DNA of 64,000 nt, from the NCBI GenBank assembly GCA_964565645.1, contig CAZMFQ010000010.1, positions 61,982-125,981 of the forward strand, given 5' to 3'. The stretch's first letter is position 1; every line of letters starts with the position of its first letter. Position numbers and translations under genes: made by a program. Shown here piece after piece: positions 16,689-25,104 of the stretch. The notes beneath the pieces were generated by a model, which saw only the letters and a program-made list of their open reading frames with translations, was not told the origin of the DNA and searched no databases. The stretch comes from JAHIQC01 sp964565645. Lineage in GTDB: Bacteria > Actinomycetota > Coriobacteriia > Anaerosomatales > JAHIQC01.

Positions 16689-17023
16689 CTACTGTCGTCC
16701 ACGCACTGGTTGCTCGAATTGGTAGGTTCAGAGGACGGGACTGCGAACGGCTGTTCGTTGGCCAGGCGAAGCCCGCAACGACTGGACACAGGTTGAAGTA
16801 GCGCGAGTTCACTCGTGTTTGCGCACATCCCTTCTGGTCAACGTGATCGCCTTCTGTTCATGGGTGGCATTGCCGCGTAGCAGGAGCGGGGTGACATTCC
16901 TATTCGCCTACCACGACCGCTCGCACCTCGCACTTCCCCCGTGGCATGCGCCGTGCTATCCTATCGCGGCTGTCCGCACCCGGTCGGAAACCGGGTGCAT
17001 GTGAATGAAAGAGGTGACCGTTC
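16689..17023. other. 335-bp intergenic region before rpmE
   Basis: I see no gene, tRNA or repeat in the first 260 bp. TATCCT at 16957-16962 is a possible -10 element for rpmE. It is followed by the leader hairpin at 16976-16998 and a GAGGTGA ribosome site at 17011-17017. Confidence 0.5.
16976..16998 (+). promoter_or_regulatory. Leader hairpin of rpmE, possible L31 autoregulatory leader
   Basis: A perfect 9-bp stem (GCACCCGGT 16976-16984 / ACCGGGTGC 16990-16998) closes a 5-nt loop CGGAA, ending 12 nt before the rpmE ribosome site. It would lie at the 5' end of the transcript if TATCCT at 16957 is the -10. Published surveys describe L31 ribosomal-protein leader motifs, including one from Coriobacteria; I cannot align it here, so identity is a suggestion. 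Confidence 0.45.
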
Positions 17024-17482
17024 GTGCGCGAGGGTATACACCCGGACTACGTCGAGTCGACCGTGCATTGCTCTTGCGGCAACACGTTCAAGACTCGCTC
17101 GACCAAGCCCGAACTCCACATCGAGCTCTGTTCCGCCTGCCACCCGTTCTACACGGGCAAGCAGAAGTTCGTCGACACCGGTGGACGCGTCCAGCGCTTC
17201 TCCGACAAGTTCGGCAACGCCGCTCAGGCCACGCTGGACAAGGAAGCCGCTGCCCGTGACGCGCGCATCAAGGCCGCCGAAGAGGCCGCCGAGGCCGCGC
17301 GTGCCGCCCGTGAGGCCAAGGAAGCCGAGAAGGCCGCCCGCGGCGCCAAGTACGAGGTCGCCGGTGCCGCCGAGGCCGCCAAGGCCGAGGTCGTCGAGGC
17401 TCCCGTCGAGGCTGCTGCCGAGGAGGTCGTGGAGGTAGCCGAGGAGGCGACCCCCGAGGCCGCCGAGGAGACCGCCGAGTAA
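17024..17482 (+). CDS. rpmE: 50S ribosomal protein L31 with long Ala/Glu-rich tail
   Basis: Large-subunit ribosomal protein. Residues 1-70 are a normal zinc-binding L31: start MREGIHPDYVES, metal ligands Cys16, Cys18, Cys36 and Cys39, and HPFYTGKQKFVDTGGRV. Residues about 72-152 are an extra tail made almost entirely of Ala, Glu, Lys, Arg and Val. It is first mixed-charge and probably a single long helix, then strongly acidic. Typical L31 is 66-75 residues, so the protein is twice normal length. GTG start with GAGGTGA seven bases upstream. A terminator hairpin follows at 17513. Confidence 0.93.
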   Translation: MREGIHPDYVESTVHCSCGNTFKTRSTKPELHIELCSACHPFYTGKQKFVDTGGRVQRFSDKFGNAAQATLDKEAAARDARIKAAEEAAEAARAAREAKEAEKAARGAKYEVAGAAEAAKAEVVEAPVEAAAEEVVEVAEEATPEAAEETAE

Positions 17483-17512
17483 TCTCGGTACACGTGTAGC
17501 GCTGGTATCATG

Positions 17513-17539
17513 GGGAGGCGAGGCGACTCGCCTCCCTTT
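17513..17539 (+). terminator. Probable Rho-independent terminator after rpmE
   Basis: GGGAGGCGA (17513-17521) pairs with TCGCCTCCC (17528-17536) around a 6-nt loop, followed by TTTG. The T-run is short. TATCAT at 17506-17511 just before it could instead be a -10 element for thyX, in which case the hairpin would lie in the thyX leader. Confidence 0.55.
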
Positions 17540-17587
17540 GTGCATCATGAGCCGGGGTGTTCCTCGGCAGATCTCGAAAGCGAGCCC

Positions 17588-18271
17588 ATGGACGTCCGTC
17601 TGCTGTTCCACACACCCGATCCCGAGCGAGCCGTGGCCGTTGCCGCGCGCCTGTGCTACGCCCCCGTCGGCGCCGCGGAGCTCATGGAGGCCATGGACGA
17701 CGAGTCGGTGCGCCGCGTGCTGCGCACGATCATGAACTCCGGCCACTACTCCACGCTCGAGCACGCGACCTACACGTTCGCCATCGACGGCGTCTCGCGC
17801 GCGATGACCCACCAGCTCGTGCGTCACCGTCTGGCGAGCTACAACCAGCAGTCGCAGCGTTATGTGAGCTATGCCGAGGACCCGAGCTTCATCGTCCCGC
17901 CCGCGGTCGACGCCGACCCCGCCGTGCGGGAGGCGTTCCTTGCCGGGTGCGCCTCGGCGTTCCTGAGCTACCGCGAGGCCATCGAGGCCGGCGTGGCCCC
18001 CGAGGACGCGCGCTACCTGCTCCCCAATGCCATGGAGACCAAGATCGTGGTCACCATGAACATCCGCGAGTTGCTGCACTTCTTTGAGCTGCGCTGCTGC
18101 AAGCGCGCGCAGTGGGAGATACGCGAGGTGGCGCTCGCAATGCTCGAACTCGCCGAGCCGACCGCTCCCTACATCTTCATGGACGCCGGCGCTTCATGCC
18201 GCAAAGGACCCTGCCGCGAGGGCAAGATGACCTGCGGCGACCCCTACGAGAAGGCCCCGAAACGTGACTGA
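17588..18271 (+). CDS. thyX: Flavin-dependent thymidylate synthase
   Basis: Makes dTMP from dUMP with FAD, NADPH and methylene-tetrahydrofolate. The 227-residue protein carries the ThyX motif RHRLASYNQQSQRY (residues 79-92), preceded by GHYSTLEHATYTF. The C-terminus has three cysteines in GASCRKGPCREGKMTCG, a cluster seen in some anaerobe ThyX proteins. The start at 17588 fits the family; its ribosome site is weak (GAAAGCGAG). It overlaps the next gene by 8 bp. glyA, which regenerates methylene-tetrahydrofolate, and the dCMP deaminase, which feeds dUMP, lie in the same region. Confidence 0.95.
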   Translation: MDVRLLFHTPDPERAVAVAARLCYAPVGAAELMEAMDDESVRRVLRTIMNSGHYSTLEHATYTFAIDGVSRAMTHQLVRHRLASYNQQSQRYVSYAEDPSFIVPPAVDADPAVREAFLAGCASAFLSYREAIEAGVAPEDARYLLPNAMETKIVVTMNIRELLHFFELRCCKRAQWEIREVALAMLELAEPTAPYIFMDAGASCRKGPCREGKMTCGDPYEKAPKRD

Positions 18272-19250
18272 GAACCCCGAAGCGACGCCGCTCGGCGCGC
18301 CTGCGCCCGCCGACCCCGTCGTGGAACGCATCGAGCACACGCACATCGGCGGCCAAGCCGTCCTCGAGGGCGTGATGATGCGCGGCAAGCACAACTGGGC
18401 GATCGCCGTGCGCAAGCCCGACGGTGAGATACACGTCGAGGACCACGAGCTCAAGACGGCGGTGACCACGCATCCCTGGCTCGGCAAGCCGATCATCCGC
18501 GGCATCTGGGGCTTCTACGAGACCATCGTGCTCGCGATGAAGGCGTTCGAGGTCAGCGCGGCGTATGCCGGGGAGACCGAGGAGGAGCAGCTTTCGGCCA
18601 AGGAGATCAGCTTCGCGATGCTGCTGGGCGTGGGAATGGCGGTGCTGCTGTTCATCGTCGCGCCGGCGCTCGTGACCAACTGGACCGTCGGGTCGGCCTC
18701 CGAGAAGCCGTTCATGTGGAACCTCGTCGACGGCATCCTGAGGCTCGTGGCGTTCTTCGCCTACATCTGGGGCGTGAGCCGGATAAGCGACATCCAGCGC
18801 GTGTTCGGTTATCACGGCGCGGAACACAAGACCATCCACGCGTTCGAGCACGGGCTGCCGCTCGAGGCGCCCGTGATCCAGAAGTACTCGACGCAGCACG
18901 TGCGCTGCGGGACGTCGTTCCTGCTCATGGTCATGGTGATCGCGCTGTTCGTGTACTCGCTGTTCCCGGTCAAAGCCATCGTCGCCTCGATGGGCGTCGA
19001 TGCCAGGTGGGCGACGCTCGCCGTCGCGATCGGCATCCGCATCGTGTTCCTGCCGCTCATCGCCGGGCTGGCCTACGAGGTGATCAAGTGGGCGGGACGC
19101 CACGCTGAGCAGCCGCTTGTCCGGGTCTTGCTCTGGCCGGGGCTGCAACTCCAGCGCATGACCACGCGCGAGCCCGACGACTCCATGGTAGAGGTCGCCG
19201 TCGAGGCCATGAAGCGTGTCGTCGAGCGGGAGTCCGCCGAGCCCGCCTAG
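18264..19250 (+). CDS. DUF1385 (YqhQ-like) membrane protein
   Basis: A 328-residue protein of the DUF1385/YqhQ family, which has no established reaction. The conserved start GGQAVLEGVMMRG (about 29-41) and the central YHGAEHKTIHAFEHG and RCGTSFLL are present. Hydrophobic segments are at about 113-135, 150-170, 215-237 and 250-272. The GTG start overlaps the thyX 3' end by 8 bp, so it is translationally coupled. The family commonly sits between rpmE and prfA in Firmicutes and Actinobacteria, exactly as here. Confidence 0.88.
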   Translation: MTENPEATPLGAPAPADPVVERIEHTHIGGQAVLEGVMMRGKHNWAIAVRKPDGEIHVEDHELKTAVTTHPWLGKPIIRGIWGFYETIVLAMKAFEVSAAYAGETEEEQLSAKEISFAMLLGVGMAVLLFIVAPALVTNWTVGSASEKPFMWNLVDGILRLVAFFAYIWGVSRISDIQRVFGYHGAEHKTIHAFEHGLPLEAPVIQKYSTQHVRCGTSFLLMVMVIALFVYSLFPVKAIVASMGVDARWATLAVAIGIRIVFLPLIAGLAYEVIKWAGRHAEQPLVRVLLWPGLQLQRMTTREPDDSMVEVAVEAMKRVVERESAEPA

Positions 19251-19283
19251 GGTTTCGGCAGGCGCTTTGCTATGGAGCCTCCC

Positions 19284-19760
19284 ATGGAGAACATCGCAGA
19301 AGCCCAGACCGCGGTCGCGCAGGCGCCGCGGAGGACGGGCATACACCGCTTCAAGCCCCGGGCCAGCGCGCGCGTGCAGCTGGCCCTCGCGGCGTCTATG
19401 TGGTTCGTCGGTTCGATGATCCTGGGCATCCGCGGCGCCATCTGGCTCGGCGAGACGCGGATGTGGCTGATCTGGCTCGCGCTCTCGGTACTCATCGGCG
19501 TCGTCAAGGCGCGGCTGCTGCTCGATCGCGTCGCGCGCAAGGCCGCGGCCCGCATCGTCGAGCGCGGGCGCTCAAAGTGCGCCGGCGGCTTCCTCGCCTG
19601 GCAGTCCTGGGCGCTCATCGGCGCGATGATCGCCGGTGGCCATGTGCTGCGGCTGACCGCGACACCGCGTCCGGTGCTCGGCGTGCTCTACGCGGCGGTC
19701 GGCGTGGCGCTTCTCGTGGCGAGCCGCATCTACTGGACTGAGGCCATCCGCGCCGTCTGA
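19284..19760 (+). CDS. Small membrane protein of unknown function
   Basis: A 158-residue protein with four predicted membrane segments (about 34-52, 58-76, 105-122 and 130-148) and a basic N-terminal region. I recognise no family; the segment VGSMILGIRGAIWL is the most distinctive part. Two ATGs compete: 19272, and 19284 which has GGAG seven bases upstream and is preferred. It stands between the DUF1385 gene and prfA and probably reads from the same transcript as the former. Confidence 0.7.
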   Translation: MENIAEAQTAVAQAPRRTGIHRFKPRASARVQLALAASMWFVGSMILGIRGAIWLGETRMWLIWLALSVLIGVVKARLLLDRVARKAAARIVERGRSKCAGGFLAWQSWALIGAMIAGGHVLRLTATPRPVLGVLYAAVGVALLVASRIYWTEAIRAV

Positions 19761-19784
19761 GCGGCGGCGCGCCCTTTCTCGGCG

Positions 19785-19793
19785 TGATACAGT
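19785..19793 (+). promoter_or_regulatory. Candidate extended -10 promoter for prfA
   Basis: TGATACAGT fits a TG-N-TACAGT extended -10 element, 72 bp before the prfA ATG. No good -35 is visible, which is tolerated by extended -10 promoters. Confidence 0.3.
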
Positions 19794-19865
19794 ACCTCCC
19801 TGGGTGCGGCGTGTTTCCGCGCCCCTTCAGACGTTGGCCGGATACCGGAAAGACCGTGATAAGAC

Positions 19866-20936
19866 ATGCGTGAGAAGCTTCAGCAGATACTTGGCACCTA
19901 CGAGGAGCTGACCGAGCGTCTCGGCGATCCGGCCGTGCTCGCCGACCAGAAGGAGTACGCGCGTCTGGCCAAGGAGCATCGCGCTCAGACGGCGCTCGCC
20001 GAGAAGGCCCGCCAGTACCTCGATGCGCGGCAGCAGCTCGACGAGGCCAAGGAGATGCTCAGGACCGAGAGCGATCCCGATCTCAAGGAGATGGCTGCCG
20101 AGGAGATCAAGGAGATCGAGGCGGGCATCCCGGCGATGGAGGAGGAGCTCAAGATCATGCTCCTCCCGGGTGACCCGAACGATGACAAGGACATCATCGT
20201 CGAGATCCGCGGTGGCGCGGGCGGCGATGAGGCCGCCATCTTCGCCGGCGACCTGTACCGCATGTACACGCGGTACGCCGAGACGCAGCGCTGGAAGGTC
20301 GAGGAGATCGACGCCTCGGAGAGCGATTCGGGCGGGTTCAAGGAAGTGTCGTTCCGCGTGCGCGGAGACAAGGTCTACAGCAAGATGAAGTACGAATCGG
20401 GAGTGCATCGCGTGCAGCGGGTCCCCGCGACCGAGTCGCAGGGCCGCATCCACACGTCCACCGCGACCGTCGCGGTCCTTCCCGAGGCCGAGGACGTGGA
20501 GATCGAGATCAACCCGGGCGACCTGCGCATCGACGTGTATCGTTCGAGCGGGCCGGGCGGCCAGTCCGTCAACACCACCGACTCCGCCGTGCGCATCACG
20601 CACCTCCCGACGGGCCTCGTCGTGCAATCGCAGAACCAGAAGTCGCAGCTGCAGAACCGCGAGGCGGCGATGCGGGTCCTGCGCGCGCGTCTCTACGAGC
20701 AGGAACTCGAGCGCCAGCAGGCCGAGCTCGGTGCGCAGCGCCGCAGCCAGATAGGCTCGGGCGATCGCTCCGAGAAGATCCGCACCTACAACTACCCCCA
20801 GGACCGCGTCACCGATCATCGCGTCGGTCTGACGGTCCACAACATCCCCGGCATCATGGCGGGCGACATCGGCAACCTCATCGACGCTCTTGCCACGGCT
20901 GATCGCGCCGAGCGGCTCGCGGCTGTCGGCCAGTAG
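19866..20936 (+). CDS. prfA: Peptide chain release factor 1
   Basis: Decodes UAA and UAG and triggers peptide release. The 356-residue protein has an N-terminal PCRF domain, the codon-recognition tripeptide PAT (about residue 187, in HRVQRVPATE), which marks RF1 rather than RF2, and the catalytic GGQ in SSGPGGQSVN (about 233-235). The GGQ glutamine is methylated by PrmC, encoded 9 bp downstream. The ribosome site is weak (AAGAC). Confidence 0.97.
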   Translation: MREKLQQILGTYEELTERLGDPAVLADQKEYARLAKEHRAQTALAEKARQYLDARQQLDEAKEMLRTESDPDLKEMAAEEIKEIEAGIPAMEEELKIMLLPGDPNDDKDIIVEIRGGAGGDEAAIFAGDLYRMYTRYAETQRWKVEEIDASESDSGGFKEVSFRVRGDKVYSKMKYESGVHRVQRVPATESQGRIHTSTATVAVLPEAEDVEIEINPGDLRIDVYRSSGPGGQSVNTTDSAVRITHLPTGLVVQSQNQKSQLQNREAAMRVLRARLYEQELERQQAELGAQRRSQIGSGDRSEKIRTYNYPQDRVTDHRVGLTVHNIPGIMAGDIGNLIDALATADRAERLAAVGQ

Positions 20937-20945
20937 CCGGGCGCC

Positions 20946-21833
20946 ATGGGGGCAGACCGCGTCTGGACGCTCAAGGAGGCGCTCGAGTGGACTCTCGGGT
21001 TCCTCGGCGATAAGGGTGACGAGCACCCGCGCCTGAGCGCCGAGTGGCTTCTGTCCGCAGCTACCGGACTGTCCCGGGTCGAGATCTACGCGTATCACGA
21101 TCGTCCGCTCTCGCCCGAGGAGCGCGCGACGCTCCGCGAGGGAGTGCGGCGACGCGCCGAGGGGCAGCCCCTGCAGTACGTGACCGGAGAGATGGCCTTT
21201 CGGCACCTGGTCGTACGTGTCGTGCCGGGAGTGTTCATCCCGCGGCCCGAGACCGAGGTGCTCGCCGGTCTCGGCATCGAGTTCCTGGCGGGCGCGGGTG
21301 ACTCACCGACCGCCATCGACCTGTGTACGGGTTCCGGTGCGGTGGCGTGCTCCATCGCGCAGGAGCGGCCGGAGACCGCCGTGTGGGCGACCGACCTCTC
21401 GCCGCTCGCGGTCCGGACCGCCGCTGAGAACGCGGAGCGTCTTGGGCTCGCCGAGCGCGTGTGCGTCCTGGAGGGCGACCTGTTCGCGCCGATCGCGCAG
21501 GCCGAGAGTGCCGAGCGGCTCCTCGGCCATACGGACCTCGTGGTCTCCAACCCGCCCTACATCCCCAGCGCCGACCTGCCTGACCTGCCCGAGGAGGTGC
21601 TCGGGTTCGAGCCGCATCTGGCGCTCGACGGCGGCGCGGACGGGCTCGATGTCGCGCGGCGGATCATGGACGAGGCGCGCGCGTGGCTGCGCCCGGGCGG
21701 CATGCTCGCGATGGAACTTGATGAAGGTTGTGTGCAGAGTGCTGTCAAAGAGATGGCCAAGTGGTATGAAGATAGTAGAACCGTGAGGGACCTCGCGGGC
21801 CGGGACCGCGTTGCGACCGGCTACCTGCGCTGA
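20946..21833 (+). CDS. prmC: Release factor glutamine methyltransferase
   Basis: SAM-dependent enzyme that N5-methylates the GGQ glutamine of release factors. The 295-residue protein has the N-terminal helical substrate domain (to about 100), the SAM motif DLCTGSGAVAC (about 121-131) and the NPPY catalytic motif in VVSNPPYIPSADL (about 202-205). It follows prfA closely, the standard operon. Confidence 0.96.
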   Translation: MGADRVWTLKEALEWTLGFLGDKGDEHPRLSAEWLLSAATGLSRVEIYAYHDRPLSPEERATLREGVRRRAEGQPLQYVTGEMAFRHLVVRVVPGVFIPRPETEVLAGLGIEFLAGAGDSPTAIDLCTGSGAVACSIAQERPETAVWATDLSPLAVRTAAENAERLGLAERVCVLEGDLFAPIAQAESAERLLGHTDLVVSNPPYIPSADLPDLPEEVLGFEPHLALDGGADGLDVARRIMDEARAWLRPGGMLAMELDEGCVQSAVKEMAKWYEDSRTVRDLAGRDRVATGYLR

Positions 21834-21878
21834 GGGACCTCTGATGCCAGGGCATGGCACAGAACGGAGGCGGTCGTC

Positions 21879-22523
21879 ATGAGCAAGGTGTTTCACATCG
21901 ACCCGGAGAAGCCATCCGCGGAAGTCATCAATCTCGCCGCCACAGTACTACGGGACGGCGGGATTGTTGTTTTCCCCACGGAAACGGTCTACGGCATCGG
22001 CGCTTCGGCACACTCGTGTTTCGGTCCCAACGAGATCTTCGATATCAAGGTACGGCCCCTCGACAAGCCCCTGCCCTGGCTGGTCGAAGATGATGACGCA
22101 CTGCTCGACAAGTACGGCGTGGACGTTCCCGAGTTCGCACACAACCTGGCGAAGGCGTTCTGGCCCGGAGCGCTGACGCTGGTGGTCAAGGCATCCGAGG
22201 CAGTGGGCAAGGACTTCCGCGCGGACGACGGCACCGTCGCGCTGCGCTCGCCGGACCACGAGGTCATCATGGAGCTCATCCAGGCCTCCGGCGGCCCGAT
22301 CATCGCCACGAGCGCGAACACGAGTGGCGCGCCTGCGCCCGGCGCGTTCTCCGACGTCGAGGAGCGCATCATCGCGGCGGCCGACGTCTCTCTCGACGGC
22401 GGCGAGACCGAGCACAAGCAGGCCTCGACCGTGGTCGATTGCACCGGCGCGGCGCCGGTCATCATACGCGAAGGCGCCATCCCGACCGACGCGATCATGG
22501 AGGCGGCGGCGGGCGGGGCGTAG
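21879..22523 (+). CDS. tsaC: Threonylcarbamoyl-AMP synthase (TsaC/YrdC)
   Basis: Makes threonylcarbamoyl-AMP from threonine, bicarbonate and ATP for the t6A37 modification of ANN-decoding tRNAs. The 214-residue protein is the single-domain form. It has FPTETVYGIGASA, the KxR active-site motif in FDIKVRPLDKPLPWL, FWPGALTLVVK and TSANTSG. It lacks the extra Sua5 domain. GGAGGCGG upstream supports the ATG. Its place after prmC is conserved in Gram-positive genomes. Confidence 0.94.
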   Translation: MSKVFHIDPEKPSAEVINLAATVLRDGGIVVFPTETVYGIGASAHSCFGPNEIFDIKVRPLDKPLPWLVEDDDALLDKYGVDVPEFAHNLAKAFWPGALTLVVKASEAVGKDFRADDGTVALRSPDHEVIMELIQASGGPIIATSANTSGAPAPGAFSDVEERIIAAADVSLDGGETEHKQASTVVDCTGAAPVIIREGAIPTDAIMEAAAGGA

Positions 22524-22605
22524 CCGTCCACCGAACCGAGCATCCGGACGCCGGGCCGCCACGGTCCGGTGTCCGTGTTCGTCCCACAGGCACGTGAGGT
22601 TGCGG

Positions 22606-22611
22606 TACAAT
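22606..22611 (+). promoter_or_regulatory. Candidate -10 element for rpiB
   Basis: TACAAT, the same hexamer seen before hom, lies 41 bp upstream of the rpiB ATG in the 123-bp gap after tsaC. No clear -35 is visible. Confidence 0.3.
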
Positions 22612-22646
22612 CTCCACGCTCGTACACCCGTCGGAAGGACCTCCCC

Positions 22647-23093
22647 ATGCGCGTCGCGATCGGCAGTGATCACGCCGGATTCGAGCAGAAGGAGCGCCTC
22701 AAGGCACACCTGGCCGCCGAGGGGCACGACGTCGTCGACCTCGGCACTTCCTCGGCCGAGGAGTCTGTGGACTACCCGGACTTCGCCGAGAAGGTCGCAA
22801 GGACCGTCGCGGCGGGCACCGTCGACAAGGGCGTGCTCGTGTGCGGCACCGGCATCGGCATGGCGATGGCCGCCAACAAGATCGACGGCGTCCGGGCAGC
22901 CAACGTGACCGATCCCGAGTTCGCCAAGCTCGCCCGTGAGCACAACGACGCCAACGTGGTTGCGGTGTCGGGGCGGTTCGTGCCCGAGCAGGTCAACGAG
23001 GAGATCCTCGACGTGTTCCTGGGCACCGGGTTCGGCGGCGACCGCCACGCCCGGCGTGTGGCCAAGATCAACGGGCTCGAAGAGAAGGACTGA
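22647..23093 (+). CDS. rpiB: Ribose-5-phosphate isomerase B
   Basis: Interconverts ribose-5-phosphate and ribulose-5-phosphate. The 148-residue protein begins MRVAIGSDHAGFEQKE and carries the active-site Cys in VLVCGTGIGMAMAANK, typical of the RpiB/LacAB family. The start at 22647 has GGAAGGA upstream. The gene is followed by glyA, upp and the dCMP deaminase, so ribose and one-carbon supply for nucleotides are grouped here. Some family members act on allose-6-phosphate; the context favours ribose. Confidence 0.94.
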   Translation: MRVAIGSDHAGFEQKERLKAHLAAEGHDVVDLGTSSAEESVDYPDFAEKVARTVAAGTVDKGVLVCGTGIGMAMAANKIDGVRAANVTDPEFAKLAREHNDANVVAVSGRFVPEQVNEEILDVFLGTGFGGDRHARRVAKINGLEEKD

Positions 23094-23141
23094 CGCGCCG
23101 AAGAGTGCGCTCGCGTATTCGAAACGAACGGAGCAAGAGGC

Positions 23142-24389
23142 ATGACGCTAAAGTACATCCCCGGTCAGGACCCTGAGATCGCCAACGCGATCGACGCCGA
23201 GCTCGCGCGTCAGCGCGGCACGATCGAGCTGATCGCGAGCGAGAACTTCGTCTCGCCCGCGGTCCTCGAGGCGGCCGGCACCGTGCTCACGAACAAGTAC
23301 GCCGAGGGCCTGCCGGGCAAGCGCTACTACGGCGGCTGCGAGGTCGTCGACGTGGTCGAGGACCTGGCACGCGAGCGCGCCAAGGAGCTCTTCGGCGCCG
23401 ATCACGCCAACGTGCAGCCGCACGCGGGCGCGCAGGCCAACATGGCGGTGTACTTCGCCGTGTGCAAGCCCGGCGACACCGTCCTTGGCATGAACCTTGC
23501 GATGGGCGGGCACCTGACCCACGGTTCCCCGGTCAACTTCTCGGGCAAGTGGTTCGACATCGTGCCCTACGGGCTCGACATGGAGACCGAGACCATCGAC
23601 TACGACGAGATGGAGCGCCTCGCGCGCGAGCACCGACCGCGCATGATCATCGCCGGCGCGAGCGCGTACCCGCGCGTCATCGACTTCGAGCGCTTCGCCG
23701 CGGTGGCCAAGGAGGTCGGCGCCGTGCTCATGGTCGACATGGCGCACATCGCCGGCCTCGTCGCGACCGGCGCGCACCCCAGCCCCGTCCCGCATGCCGA
23801 CTTCGTGACCTCCACGAGTCACAAGACCCTGCGCGGCCCCCGCTCCGGGTTCGTGCTGTGCAAGGCGGAGTGGGCAGCAGCGCTGGACAAGGCCGTGTTC
23901 CCCGGACTGCAGGGCGGACCGCTCGAGCACATCATCGCGGCGAAGGCCGTCGCGTTCAAAGAGGCGATGCAGCCTGAGTTCAAGACCTACATCGACCAGG
24001 TCGTCGCGAACGCCCAGGCCATGGGTGCCGCGATGGTCGAGCGCTGTCTGAGGCTCGTCTCCGGAGGCACCGACAACCATCTCATGCTCGTTGACCTCCG
24101 TCCCGCGTCGATCACGGGTAAGGACGCCGAGCATCTCCTCGAGGAGGTCGGCTTCACCGTCAACAAGAACGCGATCCCCAACGACCCGGAGAGCCCGTTC
24201 GTCACGAGCGGCATCCGCGTCGGCTCCGCCGCGATGACGACCCGCGGGTTCAGCGCCGAGGAGGCTCACACCGTGGGCCGCCTGCTCGCCGAGGCGATCT
24301 TCAGGCGCGACGACGCCGCGGCGCTGGCGTCCATCCGCTCCGAGGTGCAGTCGATGCTCGACGCTCACCCGCTCTACCCCGAGCTCTAG
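23142..24389 (+). CDS. glyA: Serine hydroxymethyltransferase
   Basis: PLP enzyme that transfers the serine hydroxymethyl group to tetrahydrofolate, giving glycine and methylene-tetrahydrofolate. The 415-residue protein has the start DPEIANAIDAELARQ, the motif KYAEGLPGKRYYGGCE, and the PLP lysine Lys228 in TSTSHKTLRGPRSG. AAGAGG precedes the ATG. The short leader leaves no room for a glycine riboswitch. It probably belongs to the rpiB operon, 48 bp downstream. Confidence 0.97.
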   Translation: MTLKYIPGQDPEIANAIDAELARQRGTIELIASENFVSPAVLEAAGTVLTNKYAEGLPGKRYYGGCEVVDVVEDLARERAKELFGADHANVQPHAGAQANMAVYFAVCKPGDTVLGMNLAMGGHLTHGSPVNFSGKWFDIVPYGLDMETETIDYDEMERLAREHRPRMIIAGASAYPRVIDFERFAAVAKEVGAVLMVDMAHIAGLVATGAHPSPVPHADFVTSTSHKTLRGPRSGFVLCKAEWAAALDKAVFPGLQGGPLEHIIAAKAVAFKEAMQPEFKTYIDQVVANAQAMGAAMVERCLRLVSGGTDNHLMLVDLRPASITGKDAEHLLEEVGFTVNKNAIPNDPESPFVTSGIRVGSAAMTTRGFSAEEAHTVGRLLAEAIFRRDDAAALASIRSEVQSMLDAHPLYPEL

Positions 24390-24428
24390 GTCCCGTCAGC
24401 AGGCTTCTACCGCCGAGGAGGCGCGCAC

Positions 24429-25079
24429 ATGGGTTTCGATGCCGGGAAGTACCCGAACGTGCACGTGATGGATCACCCGCTGATCCAGCACAAGCTCACC
24501 ATCCTTCGTGACAAGGACACCGGGGCCAAGGAGTTCCGGGAGCTCGTCAAGGAACTGGCGCTTCTCATCGCCTTCGAGGCGACGCGCGATTTCCAGCTCG
24601 CGGAGACCACGGTCACGACCCCGATCACCGAGACCACGAGCTACGTGCTCGCCGGCAAGAAGGTCGCCGTCATACCGATCCTGCGCGCCGGGCTCGGCAT
24701 GGTCGACGCGATCCTCGAGCTCATGCCCGCGGCCAAGGTCGGGCATGTGGGCTTGTACCGCGATCCGGAGACCCTGCAGCCGGTCGAGTACTACTGCAAG
24801 CTCCCCGAGGACATCGGCGAGCGCGACATCCTGATCGTGGACCCCATGCTCGCCACCGGCGGCTCCGCGGCGGCGGCGGTGCAGTTCCTGCGCGACAAGG
24901 GCGCCCGCGAGATCAATCTGCTCTGCCTGATCGCCGCTCCCGAGGGTATCGAGGAGGTCGCCACCACGTGCGAGGACGTCAAGATCTTCGTCGCCGCCGT
25001 GGACAGCCACCTCAACGACCATGGGTACATCGTGCCCGGTCTCGGCGACGCCGGCGACCGGCTCTTCGGCACCAAGTAG
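24429..25079 (+). CDS. upp: Uracil phosphoribosyltransferase
   Basis: Salvages uracil with PRPP to UMP. The 216-residue protein has HKLTILRDKDTGAKEFREL, the GLGMVDAI region, and the PRPP-binding loop DPMLATGGSA (about 138-147). It ends with the family-typical GLGDAGDRLFGTK. GAGGAGG upstream supports the ATG. It sits between glyA and the dCMP deaminase, a conserved pyrimidine salvage arrangement. Confidence 0.97.
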   Translation: MGFDAGKYPNVHVMDHPLIQHKLTILRDKDTGAKEFRELVKELALLIAFEATRDFQLAETTVTTPITETTSYVLAGKKVAVIPILRAGLGMVDAILELMPAAKVGHVGLYRDPETLQPVEYYCKLPEDIGERDILIVDPMLATGGSAAAAVQFLRDKGAREINLLCLIAAPEGIEEVATTCEDVKIFVAAVDSHLNDHGYIVPGLGDAGDRLFGTK

Positions 25080-25104
25080 CATCCGCCGAGGAGGCGCCAC
25101 CGAC

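Noticed and set aside
16689..16950. tRNA-like or rRNA fragment in the gap before rpmE
   Set aside because: No cloverleaf, GGTTCGA loop or acceptor pairing could be found on either strand.
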